Assembly (NCBI GenBank): GCA_035582835.1
Contig: JAYKAV010003095.1
Location: 164,294 to 228,293 of the forward strand
DNA: 64,000 nt
Direction of reading: 5' to 3'
DNA from: Phoebastria nigripes
Taxonomy: Eukaryota > Chordata > Aves > Procellariiformes > Diomedeidae
Position numbers and translations under genes: made by a program. The first letter of the stretch is position 1, and the number at the start of each line of letters is the position of its first letter. Positions 12,801 through 25,534 of this stretch are shown piece after piece. The notes beneath the pieces are model-generated. The model had not been told where the DNA came from and did not search any database. It was given only the letters and a program-made list of their open reading frames with translations.

Positions 12801-15433
12801 TGCATCTTCTTGCAGGCAAAATGGCAAATGGCACTAGTGTTACTGTAGAAATTGCACAGGAAGGGTTCAATTCATGATCTGCTAGGTACCGTTTCTTGTT
12901 TTCAGTAAACTGTTAGAAAAAGCTCCTGATCTGACTCCGAGCCCTAAATATTACCGAGTGTTTTAGTTTCCTAAAGAAATAAAAGGTGAGGATGATAAAC
13001 TTTTTCCAGTTCAAGTCAAATTCAGACAATCGTTGCAGCCTTTCAAAAATTAGATAAAGCAGAGCATAAATATTTCAAATTTAGACATATCTACATTTTT
13101 CATTCCTGAAGATTGTTTTGAGATAAATCGTAGTAACATTTGTTAAAAGAATGTAATGGCTAAAAAGACAACAGAAAGCCTGATCATTTTAATTGGAAAC
13201 ACTTTGCTTCTCTGGCACTGAAAAAGCTGTTATTTACACAACCCTACTCACAAACATGTTACACACCACCCTTAATTACTGTTCCATTCATCAAAANGTA
13301 ATGCCTATTAGCTTCTACTTTTGGTTTCTTGAGTAAAAGGAAAAGGAAGGGTGTGTTTATTCTTTTGTGGCATGAGTTTTTCATCAAATTATAAGTGATG
13401 TCATGGGTCAAGAAAAATGTTGGGAATTTTTTGCTTTTATTTTTGCATCACCTATTGAGGAAATATGATTAAGGAACATTGGCTTATTTTGACATGTTAT
13501 TAATATAATGCTTGGGCAGTAATACCATAGAGATGGAGCCATAGTAACATTTCGGGTAGCTCAGTGATTTTATGTTCACAACTTATTATCATTCTCTCAG
13601 TTTTAAGTAATTTAATCTTCCTGGATGAACCTTCTAAACTTGATTTTTAAAATTTTATTTTGAACTTAAGTTTTTTTGAATGAAGATAAATACCAAAAAC
13701 ACGTATTTCATTTATTAATGAAGACCAGCATTGGTGTGACTGAGAATACAGAAGTAAAACAGATTTAGCCTTTAGTGAGCCAAAATGACTTAAGCATAAG
13801 CATTCTTGCCTAAAAATTTTGACCTCAATAGGAGTTTGTTTTCATAAGTTCAGTACATTTTCAGCAGTGAAAGGAAGAAGTTCACAAGCATCACATCTAG
13901 GAAGATTTCAGCTCACATATTTGCTTTGGTAACTTTCTTGATACTGAAAATACTATTAAAAGTTCATATGGGATGAAGCAGGACCCTTGAGAAACCCACT
14001 GCACTTACACAGCATATATGTTTCTATATATAGAATCTCCTGCCTTAAGAATATTCAAAGCTGAATGCTTCACTAGCTGTGCATCTTGAACCTGCCTGAG
14101 TTAGATCCTTACATGACATTTCTCTGATTGTAAAAGGTTTTAAATAAATGAATATGTTTAAGTGTTGCCCTTAATATAGATGTTTTCCAGAATCAGTATC
14201 ATCTCTCAGTCTTTGACATTGCAAAAGCGTTCTGTTTTTGAATGCATGGTACTCAGTTATTTGCAATTGCAATTGAAGCAATATATTATTGTGCTTGTGG
14301 TGACCGTGCTACAGCATATTACCTTTACTTTCCTGTTGTTCCATGCTAAAAGAACAGGGCAATGCATGTTGAGAATGGGTATATTTTACTTTCTCTAGTT
14401 TAAATGGGATTGATAGCAACAAACTCTCAGCAGTGTTTCTGGGTTAACATCATGGAGGTTATAATGACCTTTGGGCTCAGATATAGCTACTTCTGGCTAT
14501 AATCTCTTGTCAGTAAATAAGAATGTAACAAGAATTGTTAAATGTTCTGATAAAATTTGAATTGCTTTAATTTTTCTTTTCCCTGGTACCCCAGCAAAAT
14601 GTAGAAATCCTGATTTTTTTTTTGTTTGTTTATTTTGTGTAGCATTTGCAAAGCCAAGTTCCAATATGAAATAAGTGTATCAGATTTAGCAACACAAGAC
14701 CTGAGCAGCTTACCAAAGTGTAGTTACCGGGGGCAGCACAGAGGTTCTTCACCAGACTGTGTTGCTTCTGGGGAGATTTCAAGATTGTTACCCCATCTCC
14801 CAAATTAAGTTTTCCACTATGGCTGTATATGCTTTGCAAAGACAAGCCTTGAAGTTGTCATAAAAACATTCAAATCTTTATAATAAGATTGGTCCCACCT
14901 GCACTTTCCAGTCTTTATCCCTGGGCTTGGGAAGCTTCCACAGACCTATCTGCTCACCTAATGCTTTTCAGGATACAGAACATACGGGGTTTGTGGTACT
15001 TGGAGTGGGTATTGTCAAGAATTGACAGATTACTGAGTGGCCTTCCAAACTGCACTCTTTCACCTTGAGCTGGACTATGCTGTTGCTCTTCAACTGTTGT
15101 GAAGGCCTCTTGGAACCTACCATAGCATTAGACATGCTAAAATAATAATTTGATTATGAAGGCAACAGACTGTCTTGTTAGAGAGAGGTTGTATAGCTGT
15201 CATGATGATACGGTACGGCTCTCTAAAGCTATCTGTACTTTACTTATTTTATACTAATATTACTTAAAGAAGAAACTAATAGTGTTTAACTTGTTTAAAT
15301 GTAGGACAGTAGTATCACACTAAATACCTTATGGTATTTTAGCCTGGCATCTCATTATGGCTCCAAAAAGGCATAGGTTTCTTGTAAATCCAGTGTCCTA
15401 TTGGCCAGTCCTGTGTGGATGCCTCTGATATCC

Positions 15434-15450
15434 TAGGGTATGTCTACAAT
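15434..15450 (+). mobile_element. Possible relic transposon end
   Basis: The sequence 'agggtatgtctacaatg' resembles the conserved terminus of old DNA-transposon/MITE families seen in turtles and birds, which end in 'GGGTATGTCTACAC'. The matching opposite end ('gtgtagacataccc') is not found downstream, so this is at best a one-ended relic and may be chance. Confidence 0.2.
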
Positions 15451-17001
15451 GTACTGCTAAGTAAGATAGCCTAAACATGGGGAACATAAGTCCAACCTCA
15501 TGTCTTGTCATGTCCTGCTGGGCATTATATCACAAGGCTAGAGACCCTTGCTCTTTCTTCCTAACTCTTTATTGGCCAAATCACATTTAATATTCAACGT
15601 GATGTGGGCAGCTTCAGTCAGAAGAGATGGAAAGCGCCTCACTACCTGGTAAATGGAATGTTTGTCTCCGATACAAAGAGATGCAATTGCCTATCCTCCC
15701 AGGCAGAGTAAGGGATTGAGTTTCTCACATCTTTCTTTTGTCAACTTCTTAATATGCTGAATATTGAGCTACGGAGAAAAAACCAAACAAACATCATCTC
15801 CTCCACTTATTTTTCTGAATCAATCCAGAGAGAGCAAATTGATATTCCAGTTGGCTCCTAAACTCTTNTTTACTGTCCCTACACCTTTTTGTGGATCTTG
15901 CCTCACATCTCCTATTGATTGTTCAGACTCCTGCTAAATTTTAGAAAATTCCTAAAAAGCTTGCTCTCTCCCATCCACTGTTCAAGGCATTCTGAAGTAA
16001 AAGACTGTAACGTGTAGTATGCAAATATGTGGGTGTTGCAGAAATTCCAAGGCACTGGTTTCAATTAAGGAATGAAATGTCAAGGACCTCAAGAGTTGCA
16101 TTTCCAATAGCTTATTTTTAATGTTCTACAACAAGATCTTCATTAAAGTGTTTGGTAAAAGACTAACAGGGCTTTTGGACATTAACAAGTCATGACAGCA
16201 AGCAGGATTCATAAGTAATTTATCAGTCATGGGTCATCTGGAATGGTAAGTCAGGTTCTGAAGAGGACAGCTGTAAGTATATCTTTTATGGAGTGTAAAA
16301 AAGATCTTTGATTTAGTGGAAGCAGAAACCAGTCTTGGAAGCTTTGTACAGAACACTTTAGGAGCTGCGATGGACACACTTTAAAAGTTTATTCTAGTTT
16401 GAAAGGTAAGCCTCTTTTTTAAATACTGGTGATATCTTTCCAATGAGTGGAACCTTTTTAAATAGCAGCTTTTTAAGAGTAGCTGTTGCATGAGAATCTT
16501 GAAATAATCACAGGATTCACAGGAAGCATCATATACTTATACTAAAACATAGCTAACCCCCCCTCCTATTTATTTATAATTATAGAAAAAAAAGGAGAAA
16601 ATTGTAAAACGGAGGGTTAGAAGAAGGAGGAAGGATTATCAGACTAAACAGAATGTCTTATTCATTTAAGCTTTGTAGATACTTTTGTCACTTCTTCCCT
16701 TTAATTTCTAAAAAATATTAAAACAATGATAAGAGAGTACAGAGACTCAAAGAACAAAGAATCAGAAAAAAATATACAGAAGATTAGACACAATGATCAG
16801 GTTAACATGACGGAAAGAACAAGTACAGTGAGAGTTAATTTTAGAAGTTGTATAAACAAATTAGCTGCCTTAATATGGCAGCCTTACCTAACGAAACGTA
16901 AAATGTGGATATTATAACCAAGATGTGAAGGGGGAAAAAAAACAAACCTAAAATGCATAAGACAAAAGTAAAAAACATACTATTACATGTATGACATTTT
17001 T

Positions 17002-17003
<2 letters not shown>

Positions 17004-17037
<34 letters not shown>

Positions 17038-17050
17038 TTTAAAAAAGGGG

Positions 17051-17077
<27 letters not shown>
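17004..17077. repeat. Two long poly-T tracts
   Basis: T runs of about 29 and 27 bases are separated by an 18-base spacer of A, T and a GGGG block. Such paired homopolymers can be real low-complexity DNA or an assembly or consensus error. Confidence 0.85.
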
Positions 17078-17081
<4 letters not shown>

Positions 17082-17840
17082 CTAAGGAATTTAAAAGAGG
17101 GGCTGATAGGTAGTCTTCCTCATGTATTTCTCAGTCAGGGTTACCTTGTATTTAAGAAAAGTGTAAATAAAATGTGAAAAGATGTACTTTGGAAAAGACT
17201 AAGGTCAAGCTGTCATTTGTTCTTGAGTAAATATGACCCTATTTTAAAAGATGTTGAGCATTCCTAACTTCTGCTGTAATATAACAATTGTCATGATAAT
17301 ATTAGAGAACAGAAAGACAATGACATTAGAATTGCTCTCCTGGAAGAGACCTAGATTTCAACCAGTTTTGGTCCATAAAGTGATCTGGAAGGGGTAGTAA
17401 GAGAGCATAGCAAGAAAACACTGAAGTGAAAAACATGGAATAATTTACTTTCCATATACATATACATTTCTCGTAGTTAATTCTCTAATAATCAGAGTGC
17501 ATTCTGTCCATAATCCATGGTTACGCTTTGCAATATGATAGCCAGTACTTTCTCCCCATTTGGCAAGGACTTTAAATGTGTATTGACTCATAATATAACC
17601 AATATTTTCAGCTAGTCTAGGCATTAATATTTATTTAGTAAATGAAAGCCTTTCAAATGTAAAATTCAATATAATTTTAAATTTTATGGAATCATATTCC
17701 TCTGTATGGATGAAATAGCAAGTAGAGCTAGGAAATATAACCTGCAACTTCTGATGAATAANATAGAGAAGAGCTAAGGCTGTGTGCTTTCAAGTGGATG
17801 AATAGGGATGGAACCATGAGGCCAGGTATAAGATCACTGA

Positions 17841-18068
17841 TTCATATAATAATTTAGGTTGGAGGGGACCCCTGGAAGTCAGCTAGTCCAACATCCTGCT
17901 AAAAGCAGGTCCAGTTAGATCAGGTTGCCCAGGGCCTTGTTCAGTCAAGCTGTGAGTATCTTCAAAGATAGACTCCACAACCTTAGTGAGCAACCTGTCC
18001 CTGTGTTTGATCACCCTTAGGGCGATTTTTTTCTTTTTTCCTTTTATCTAATCAGATTTTCCTGTTTA
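17841..18068 (-). mobile_element. CR1 LINE 3' end, minus strand
   Basis: Read on the minus strand, this is the C-terminal end of ORF2 plus 3' UTR of a CR1. On the plus strand the signature runs 'atttaggttggaggggacc', then 'agctagtccaacatcctgc', 'caggttgcccagggcctt', 'agactccacaacctt', 'gcaacctgtccctgtgtt' and 'gatcaccctta'. That is the order of a reverse-complemented CR1 tail. The 3' end is at 17841, where the octamer tail is worn to 'ttcatataat'. It is a ~230 bp 5'-truncated piece of intermediate age: clearly alignable but with many changes and no open frame. Confidence 0.85.
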
Positions 18069-20523
18069 TAGAGGTAGAGGCAGGTTGTAATCTGACTGGC
18101 TGTCTACAGCAGCCACCCTTAGGTGACAAGAACCCACTGCAAGATCAGGGTGTTTGGAAGAAAGCAATGAATAGAAAAGCAAGTAGTCAACGGCATCCAT
18201 TAAAAGATGAAATATTTCTTCTCAGCTGACTTCTTTAGCTCATCTTTACTTTGTGTTAGTGAATCAAAGTAAAATCACTTTCAAATGTTCTACTAGTAAA
18301 TTAATTAGATTTTCATTACTCCATTCAACTTAATCTATAGGAATACTATATGATGAGTGCTTTTTTAAAAAAGCCTTACTCAATAGTTTCCTGAGACACC
18401 CACAGGGCAGTGCAGTTCATAGTACACACACAGAACATTCAAATTTACTATTGCCATTCTCAGATGGGGGTATATCAGAAACAAAGACTTGCACACAGCT
18501 GCCATTTTCAGCTTCATTTCCACCAGAAACCTCATTGCTGAAAATGGAACAGACCATAAGTGGGACAATTTAGGCTAGGGATGACACTGTAGTAAATGAA
18601 ATTAAAGAAGATGAACAGACCAATTCAGAGCATACACTTACCTTCTTTGAGTATTCAAAAAGGAAATCAAGAGAAGCTGGGGGGCGTTTAGTGAAGCTGA
18701 GAGGCAAGAAATTATTTTAATTTGATTTATACAATGTACTGATTATGTGAAATTTAATACCTCCCGATACTTCAGATTAAAAATTGGATTAAAAAAATGC
18801 TCACGAAGATAACATAACCATTCATTTTATATTACAAAGTTTTTTGTTTTTTGTTTTTTTTTTTTCTATGATTAGAGATTGTTTCCTATCCTTTAAGGCA
18901 TACTACAGTCTAAATTTCCTGGTGTTAAGAGGAATTTCTTACACTGTCAGGTCAGGTCATTTGTGATTGCTCAGAAAACTGGGTCANTCATTTTTTTGTA
19001 CTTCCTTTTTTTCTTGACTGTTATCTGAGAGAGGAGACCAGACTGCATGTGCTAGTTTTCCCATCTAGTGTGGTTACCTCTACATTTCTGACTAAAGACG
19101 ATACAGCTTCTGCTCAAGGTTAACTGTGTCTGAGGTTACAAATCAGAAAAGCTTAATAGTTTAAAAAAATAGTCCCTTAGGAACCCTTAACCACATTGTT
19201 GAAGAGCCATGCAGGTCAGGACAGTTTTCAGTCTTGACTCATGGACAGATGAAAACACTGTAACAGCAGGGAAGTGAAAATAAAACTGGAACAGGAAAAA
19301 TAGGTGTAGTGTGTGGAGTTTTTTAACTAAAGCTACTGAATATTTATTTTTGCTATGCTTTAAACTAAAACTTCTTTGACAAAGTGGACCAGAGAACATT
19401 CATGATTATTAATAAAAGTCCTTGACAGTATTAAGAAGTGATTAATACTGATGAGCTGGAATTTACCTTCTCTACATTTCCTTGCCTGTGACTTCCATTA
19501 CACTGTTTTTGTTTTCCAATGTAGTAACAATTTGGCTGTCCAAAGACTGGGATTTGCATTCATCTTCATTGTGAAGAAGGAGTATTCCTTTCTAGGTCAA
19601 TCTTCACACTTAATTTCCCCACTTGTAGGATTTAGTTTTTTAAATTAAAATTGCACACTATAGTAACCATGGGCCTGATTTTGGTACCATTTACTTTACA
19701 GCAACATAGTAATGTCTGAACATTAAGAGTGATGCTGGATATTGTACTGATTGCAATAAGATGACAATCAGGCATAAGACATCTGTATTCACCGTATGTA
19801 CGCTCTGAAACCAATTTCATTACATCATGTTTGGTATGAAAAAAATGGCAGTCAAGAGAACAGGGCAGAGGGCGCTTTGTGACCCAATCATGAATACAAA
19901 ACATTTATACAACATCCTTCACAGAAAGTCATAGGATGATTTATGGCTCCAACTAAATTAAAAGCAACATCAATCAAAAGGCTTTTCATTTTTAATTTTT
20001 ATACTGCAACACATTCAGTTTCTCATTATGAAGAGGAAGTCAATCCCCTACATTTGATGCATAAAGGCAAAAAGCTCAATTTCAAATGACATCTAAGACC
20101 ATCAGTCATCACACCTCCATGCAAAGTACCTGTTAGATACTACTTTTTGGAACCAAGTTGCAAAGGACATAGTTCCGAGGACATCACATTTTAATAAAAT
20201 GGATTCTCACCATCTCTATGAAATCAGGTTGCCCTGCTTAGTGTCCTTGTTGCTTCTTTCTACATTTTTCTGATGCCACTTTCCAGTAGAATTACTGTAA
20301 ATGAGAGATGTGATTACTAATTGAACTATATTTCAGGAAATTATATAAAAGACTTTGCTTTATTAGGTAAGACAAAAGGCTCAGTGGACATCATCTCCCT
20401 GGGTTATGAAGCCTGCACCAGCAAAAGGTCAGGTACATTTAAGCCCACTGAATTGCAAATGTGCATCACTTACATTTTCAACTTCAGAAAAATAATTATA
20501 GCAGAATATAATTACTCAGCTAC

Positions 20524-20573
20524 TTTATTNTTATTATTATTATTAATTTTATTTTTATTATTATTGTTATTTT
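20524..20573. repeat. (TTA)n-rich microsatellite
   Basis: An interrupted TTA/TTTTA repeat with one unresolved base at 20530. It ends about 30 bp before the LTR insertion point. Confidence 0.85.
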
Positions 20574-20600
20574 ACAGTAGATACCACAGGAAAAGCAGGA

Positions 20601-20605
20601 GTCTT
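20601..20605. repeat. Left target-site duplication (GTCTT)
   Basis: The five bases directly before the TG start of the LTR are identical to 21674-21678 directly after its CA end. Confidence 0.75.
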
Positions 20606-20782
20606 TGTATAGGTTGCACGTGCCCAGGCGTTGGCAGTGGAGTGGGACTTCAGGGTGGCCTCTGTGAGGAGAGGCCAGGGCTGCCCAGTGCCAAGCACAG
20701 CTGGTTCCAGTCGGCACCAACGGACCCATTGCAGGACACAGCTGAGCCCCTCAACCAAGATGGTGGCATCTCTGGGAAAACA

Positions 20783-20789
20783 TATATAA
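20783..20789 (+). promoter_or_regulatory. TATA box of the LTR promoter
   Basis: TATATAA lies 177 bp into the LTR, followed by 'gaaagggtaaaa'. Its position and context fit the U3/R promoter of the LTR. It could still drive a host or antisense transcript, but nothing in the window shows that it does. Confidence 0.5.
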
Positions 20790-20924
20790 GAAAGGGTAAA
20801 AACATTGCACAGCAGCTGTGAGAGAAAAGAATGAGAAAAAATGTGAGAGAAACAGCCTTGCAGCCACCAAGGTGAGAGAAGAAGGAGGGGAGGAAGTGCT
20901 CCAGGTGCCGGAGCAGAGATTCCC

Positions 20925-21290
20925 CTGCAGCCCATGGAGAAGAGATTGGTGGAGCAGGTTGTCCCCCTGCAGCCCATGGAGGACCACACTGGAGCAGATA
21001 TCCACACTGCAGCCCATGGAAGACCCCGCACCACAGCAAGTGGACGTGCCCTGATGGAAGCTGCAGCCCATGGAGATCCCACTCAGGAGCAGGCTCCTGG
21101 CAGGAGCTGTGCCCTGTGGAGAGGAGCCCACGCAGGAGCAGGTTTTCTGGCAGGACCTGTGGCCTGTGGGAAACTCACACTAGTGCAGTCCATTCCTAAA
21201 GGACTGTACCTGGTGCAGAGGAACAATGCTGGAGCAGTTCGTGAAGGACTGCAGCCCATGGGAAGGAACCATGCTGGAGCAGGGAAAAAG
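20925..21290 (+). repeat. Degenerate tandem repeats inside the LTR
   Basis: The core 'ctgcagcccatgg' recurs at 20925, 20967, 21007, 21061 and 21249, with spacings of about 40-54 bp and one long gap. It is interleaved with 'gagcag' motifs (near 20951, 20991, 21086, 21135, 21231 and 21276). The array explains why long spurious frames occur on both strands here. Confidence 0.75.
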
Positions 21291-21490
21291 TGGGAGAAGG
21301 AAGGAGGAACTGTTATGGACTGACCACAACCCCCATTCCCCACCCCCACCCCATTGCTCTGCTTGGGTGGGACAAGGAGGTAGAGGAGTCATGAATGAAG
21401 GAGTAAAGTTGAGCCTGGTATGAAGCAGGGCGGGGGGGTTTAGTTTTGTCTCTGTTTCTCACTATCTTACTCTAGTTTTAATTGGCAAAA

Positions 21491-21497
21491 AATTAAA
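21491..21497 (+). promoter_or_regulatory. Degenerate poly(A) signal of the LTR
   Basis: AATTAAA stands where this LTR family has an AATAAATTAAA-type signal, about 180 bp before the 3' end of the LTR. The canonical hexamer is lost, which suggests weak or no polyadenylation. Confidence 0.35.
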
Positions 21498-21673
21498 TTA
21501 ATGTTCCTCAAGTTCAGTCTGTTTTGCCCTTGATGGTAATTGGCAAGAAATCTCCCTATCTTTGTTTTGACCAATGAGCTTTTTGATCTTATTTTTTCCC
21601 CCATCCTGTTGGAGGGGGAGTGAGAGAGCAGCTGGGTGGGCACTTGGCAGCCAGTGAAAGTCAACCCACTGCA

Positions 21674-21678
21674 GTCTT
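21674..21678. repeat. Right target-site duplication (GTCTT)
   Basis: Exact partner of 20601-20605. Both copies are intact, although the LTR itself may be old. Confidence 0.75.
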
Positions 21679-24600
21679 AAAACAATTTTGNTAGTACATT
21701 TATGCAGTTGAAAAACGTTAATATTTCTTTTGTAGTTCATATATTAAGGTTTTTAAATGACTCTCAAACAAGACTGTCATTAAATAACTAAAATGAATTC
21801 CCAGCTGGTGTTTGTGTTTTCAGCTTCATCAAAAGCCATGGAACCGCATCCATTCACATCAGTACAAAATTTGACTCCTGTATTTAACATTCTCTTTCCT
21901 CACATGTACTTACTAACAAACTTAGAGCTCTTACATCTCTGAAAGAGGGCAAGGACTTAAAAAACAAATCTAGAAACCTACAACATGATCAGCTGCTTTT
22001 GGAAACAAAAGACTTCTTCACACAATGTAAATCTTACAAGACTACTTATAATTTATACCATTTTTCTAAATAGTGGTTTATATTTCATATGTTTTTACTT
22101 TTTAAGCCCAAACTGTCCATCTTGAAGTAGAGATTACCTACATTTATATTGCATATGCATAAATCACATACAATTGGTCATTTCTAGCCTTCACTACAAA
22201 TTGATCTGACACTGGAAGATATGACAGACACACACAATAGCAACACTAGTATAGACTGATTTCTATTTAACTGAATGCTGCAATTTTAAAATAGCGTAAA
22301 TATATTTCTGATTACTATCCTGTATGCACATATGACATTGTGCATAGACTTTCAGAGCTTAGGGAAAGGTAAGTTTTTTTTAAAAAATAACAATAATAGC
22401 TGATACACAGATTTGGAATACATTTTCCAGGTAATAAAAAGTTTAAGTTCAAGAGAANATCAAACCATGGTTCCAACTTTTTAGTAGCATACATTGGTTC
22501 CAAGTCTTTTGTGTTGTATAGTCATACATATAGGATCATCATGTTTATCAAAGGCCTCAACATTTATAATGTATACATTTATAAATTATATTGTGGTGCA
22601 GAAGGGAAGAGAGACAGAGGAAGAGAAACTAGAAAACTAGCAGTTCTCCACATGCCCTTTGATCAAACTAGTTATGGCACAATCACATTGCATATCAGTA
22701 ACGCAACTACAAACCGCACGATAACTGAAAGTCACACGTTTGATTAAGTAGCTTCTAGACTGGGGTGTTTCTTTTCCCTAGATAATGATTAATATTGCTC
22801 TTACCAAATCAATTAACTTTTAATGTCATTTAATGGGCATGTAAGAGACCTTGCAATGAGCAGGAACACAATCATTTCTTCAATGGCCTTCATGCACGCA
22901 GATGCATGCACAGGCATCAAAAGAAAACCAGCTTCAGAATGACATTGTGTAATGATCAGCACATCTTAAAAAAGAAGTAGTATGCACTTATCTCCACTTT
23001 ATTATTAAATGATTCCTGAACTGGGTTATTCAGTTCAAATTTGGTCTTAAAGGTTTTAGAAATAGCATTCAGTCAAATAGCACTTTGATGTATTAGCAGG
23101 CAGGTGCTCTGGGTGTCCTTGCCCAGAAAAAACAGAGGAAAGAAAGGAAGAACGTCTCAAAAGTTGCTTTGCAAAATATAATGGAGGCTTTATTTTCTAT
23201 TCTTCCTTTACTGAACCTTTATTACTTTGTAAACAACTATATCTGAAAAAAATACTGAAATGTGATTGTGCCACATTTCACCTTGACATATTGTGGCAAT
23301 GCATAGTATTTTAATATACTAATTGAATGTATTTTTCTAACTTACGATGATAAGGAACATTTACTATCTTCTTAAATGTCTGAATGTTCCCATTAGGCTA
23401 TGTAGCTTTTAATTATTATACCAAAATGGAATTGTCTCAGCCAATCACAGAACACAGATAATGCATGGAGACTTAGGAATACCATATAATCTTTTTTTGC
23501 TCATTTATGCAAATCCCTGTCTGCTGATTAGCTAATGGGAGCTANTTTACATTCTCTCTGTACATTTATTTCTCAAGAATTACAGACAAAATTTGCAGAT
23601 TTCTATTTCATCTGCTGTTGCCCATTTGCTCCTACAGGCTCCTCACCTATATATTTTCATACAGTACCTGAACAACACGTATGGTTACATTAGTGTAATT
23701 TAATATCAATAAAATAGGAAAAAAACCTGTCAATTAAAAAGAAATAAATAAAAAGAAAAAAACATTCAATGATTTAAAAAACTGCTACAAGGCTCTTCTT
23801 GATAAAATAAGTATTAGGTTCCTTTAGAACTTGTTTTCCTTGCTTTTCCTTCCCATGTGATTTAGGTAAGAAACTTTCTATCTTAGATACTTTTTCATTA
23901 GCAAAAGATCAATATTTTGGAAAAAAGCGTTAACTAATAAATGAAAATCAGGTCAAATAACATATTTTGCAAGTATATTTTTTCTTTCAGGCATGTTTCT
24001 TTTTATCAAAATTATTTTTCATTCATTTATAATTGATAAGCAAGGTCTTTTTTCACTTTAATAATGCCAAATTAGGATGTCTTGGCATTCCTAGAAATGT
24101 TGAAACTTGATAATTCCTATGATATTATAACAAATAAATATTTTAAATAGAGTTCTGGAAATGTAATGCTCTGTAATGAAAATAAAACCGATTTGAATCT
24201 AATATTTTTGAGTCCTTAAGTACCTGCTATGTATTTTGTTAACAGTGAAAGTCCTATGTATATGTGTACCACTATGTAAATATACATTTAACTCCTAATT
24301 CCTCAAATGACTGAGCAACCAAGACATGGATGTGTAAAGACCATCTCAGAAAGATTACTTTGTTCTATTCCCTCGTGTGTACCTCTAGCAGAATAAATAA
24401 ATAAAATAAAGGTAACATTTCTGTTTAAGACCATTGTGACAGTCCTTCATGTTATCCATGGTCACATCAGTTTGGCTTATTAGTTATATTAAGGTAAAGC
24501 CTTTATCTGAAATGAAGGACCATGACTCCTCAGAACAGAGACAGTAAATGAGATGGATGCTCTCAGAAGGGAAAGAAAAGAAATTATGAAGTACCAGGGA

Positions 24601-25534
24601 CCAGTGTGATGTGTAATGATCTCAACTCAAGAACTGTCTACCTGCTGTTTATTTGTTTTATCTTATTTTGGTTTATTATTTTATTTTATTTTATTTTATT
24701 CCTCTGGCTATATCACAGAAGAGAAATTTAAGAAATTTAGAAGACAACAAAGAGGTGGCTTTGCTGAGGCTCACAGTGAGATTCACAAGTATGAGTGGCT
24801 GCCTGAGGAAACATAAAAAAACATTTGTTAGAACNCGCCTTGAGAAGGCAATAAAGGCTGTCATCACAGATAGAGATAGAAGTCAAAACTTTAGCAGCAT
24901 CATATGGATGTCCCCAAAACATTCCCTGGCACTGCTAATTTAGTGGAACAGGCATAGCCTAAGATATCTTTTGGGTCAGTTTCATGGGGATGGCAGAATT
25001 TCTATGTACAGGCATGACTGGCTAGGAAATGGAGGACAACCAGTCCAGGTCAGAGAATAACAACTCCGGGCTTCCATCAGAAATAAAGTAATGGAAATCA
25101 AGTATGCACAATCAAGTTTGAACATTCAAAAGAAGAGGATGGAACATTATGTCTAACATACTATCATCCAAAATCAGCAAAATACAACATGTATACTATT
25201 ACAGTTTGCAAGCTTAGCCTTCTATAAGAGTCATTAAAGATCTTAATAATATCTTTTTTTTCTTTTATTAGATTATAGTCTGAAAGTCTTACATGTGTGA
25301 ATGTCAGTATCCTTTACAACAGGGATGTTCTTTAAAAGACACAGCCCAAAACTAACTGCGCTCCATGCAGTGACTACTTTAAATTTCAGTGGGTTTGGGT
25401 GGAATTTTTAGCCTGAATATTTTGAAGCAGTGTACTCACTTCCCAGTGTTCTCTAATGTCACCTTGAGCAAATATGCCCAAAGGAAACGGATCATTCAGT
25501 GAGCCTAAATTAAGGCTGGGGGCGGGGGGAACCC
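21679..25534. other. AT-rich non-coding DNA with possible enhancer-like patch
   Basis: No gene is visible. The patch 23430-23560 holds an octamer (ATGCAAAT, 23507-23514) and a TAAT palindrome (ATTAGCTAAT, 23527-23536) close together. An ATTTT microsatellite lies at 24675-24700. Open frames are below 100 codons and lack motifs. Confidence 0.6.
24675..24700. repeat. (ATTTT)n microsatellite
   Basis: About five ATTTT units. Confidence 0.85.

Larger units (their letters stand above)
9833..17840. other. AT-rich non-coding DNA, no gene recognised
   Basis: No gene, RNA gene or young transposon is visible. A perfect 14-bp palindrome (ATGAAATATTTCAT) lies at 11243-11256. A possible relic end of an old DNA transposon ('agggtatgtctaca') starts at 15434. 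Two long T tracts occupy 17004-17077. The longest open frames are about 60-75 codons without motifs. Confidence 0.65.
18069..20605. other. AT-rich non-coding DNA flanking the LTR
   Basis: No gene is visible. The longest open frame (19632-19904, 90 codons, minus strand) shows no motif. A TTA-rich microsatellite (20524-20573) lies just upstream of the LTR. The last five bases (20601-20605, GTCTT) are the left copy of the LTR target-site duplication. Confidence 0.65.
20606..21673 (+). mobile_element. Solo LTR of an avian endogenous retrovirus
   Basis: This is a 1068-bp element that begins TGTA and ends TGCA, flanked by an identical 5-bp duplication, GTCTT, at 20601-20605 and 21674-21678. These are the hallmarks of an integrated LTR. 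A TATA box (20783-20789) and an AT-rich poly(A)-signal-like site (21491-21497) set the plus orientation. The body has degenerate internal repeats built around 'ctgcagcccatgg' (starts at 20925, 20967, 21007, 21061 and 21249) alternating with 'gctggagcag'. I recognise this GC-rich, repeat-bearing LTR from bird genomes; the 5-bp duplication fits an ERVL-type family, but the exact family is not established. No gag, pol or env and no primer-binding site adjoin it, so it is a recombined solo LTR. Open frames inside it (up to 171 codons on the minus strand) come from the repeats and are not genes. Confidence 0.85.

Noticed and set aside
20567..21349. Open frames of 126-171 codons on both strands within the LTR
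   Set aside because: They follow the LTR's internal GC-rich repeats, overlap on both strands, start in flanking or LTR sequence and show no protein domain.
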